Positions 5,062 through 5,321 of a stretch of DNA of 5,321 nt are shown here, piece after piece. Position 1 is the first letter of the stretch. Each line of letters opens with the position of its first letter. The notes below the pieces were generated by a model. The model did not search any database and had not been told where the DNA came from. It saw nothing but the letters and a program-made list of their open reading frames with translations. Both the position numbers and the translations under genes were made by a program. Source of the stretch: Burkholderiales bacterium (lineage in GTDB: Bacteria > Pseudomonadota > Gammaproteobacteria > Burkholderiales > CAIKXV01); assembly GCA_014379045.1 (NCBI GenBank), contig JACMMK010000415.1, positions 1 through 5,321 on the forward strand, read 5' to 3'.

Positions 5062-5321
5062 TTACTCCGCGCGGATGCCGGTGTCGCGGATCAGCCTGCG
5101 CCAGCGCGCGACGTCTTCGACGAAGAACTTCTGCGAGGCCGCAGGGGTCTCGGTCCCGGGTTCGATGCCTGATTCGGTCAGTTTGCCCATTACCGCGGGG
5201 TCGACCAGCACCCGGTTGACCGCTGCGTTCAGCCACTGCACCAGGGCCTGCGGCAGCGCCGACACGGCGAAGATGCCGTACCAGGTCTCGTACCGGTAGC
5301 CGCGAATGCCGGCCTCGGCGA
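5062..5321 (-). CDS. Bug/TctC-family periplasmic solute-binding protein, C-terminal part
   Basis: The last 85 residues of a third Bug-family binding protein enter from the window edge at 5321 and end at TAA (5064-5062). The frame is open to the edge, so the gene is cut by the window rather than broken. It shows the family's C-terminal pattern: AEAGIRGYRYETWYGIF, then LPQALVQWLNAAVNRVL, TESGIEPGTETP, and RWRRLIRDTGIRAE at the end. It aligns without gaps to the C-terminus of the complete Bug protein at 1040-2032, with about 40 of 85 residues identical and the same GIR-x-Glu ending, so the two are clear paralogues. Its N-terminal signal peptide and ligand loops are outside the window. It precedes the aminotransferase by 231 bases on the same strand and may be a separate transcription unit or the preceding part of the same cluster. 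Confidence 0.9.
   Translation of the reverse strand, partial: AEAGIRGYRYETWYGIFAVSALPQALVQWLNAAVNRVLVDPAVMGKLTESGIEPGTETPAASQKFFVEDVARWRRLIRDTGIRAE

Noticed and set aside
4271..5236. Minus-strand frame spanning the intergenic gap (321 codons)
   Set aside because: It overlaps two real genes in another frame and is extremely arginine-rich; not a fusion or small gene.
4304..5299. Plus-strand frame crossing the aminotransferase, intergenic gap and upstream Bug gene (331 codons)
   Set aside because: It is antisense to two recognised genes and has no recognisable domain.

Overview
This is a GC-rich window in which every gene I can support reads on the minus strand. High GC, many antisense shadow reading frames and three Bug-type (TctC-like) solute-binding protein genes in 5.3 kb point to a betaproteobacterium, most likely Burkholderiales, where this family is greatly expanded. 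That placement is inferred from composition and gene content, not from a marker gene.

Layout in transcription order (high to low coordinates): the C-terminal end of a Bug protein (5062-5321, cut by the window edge); a 231-bp intergenic region with a possible promoter and a leader hairpin; a class V aminotransferase of the serine/alanine-glyoxylate type (3646-4830); a Cys-type sulfatase of the alkaline-phosphatase superfamily (2120-3649); an 87-bp gap with a perfect inverted repeat; a complete Bug protein (1040-2032); an isocitrate lyase/PEP mutase superfamily lyase (183-1043); and the N-terminal end of another Bug protein (1-178, cut by the window edge). Two junctions are 4-base ATGA overlaps (aminotransferase/sulfatase and Bug/lyase), and the lyase and last Bug gene are 4 bases apart, so the run from 4830 to 1 looks like one operon, possibly with a second entry point in the 87-bp gap.

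A reasonable reading is an accessory catabolic cluster for a carboxylated, possibly sulfate-ester compound. Periplasmic Bug proteins would capture small carboxylates, a cytoplasmic sulfatase would remove a sulfate (or phosphonate) ester, a PrpB-like lyase would cleave a C-C bond, and the aminotransferase would handle glyoxylate or a related 2-oxo acid. No TctA/TctB permease, regulator, RNA gene, mobile element or CRISPR is visible here. The substrate cannot be read from the sequence. The most interesting points are the gene combination itself, a lyase with an altered active-site segment (Asn-Met-Phe-Phe-Gly-Gly), and hairpins just upstream of two ribosome binding sites.
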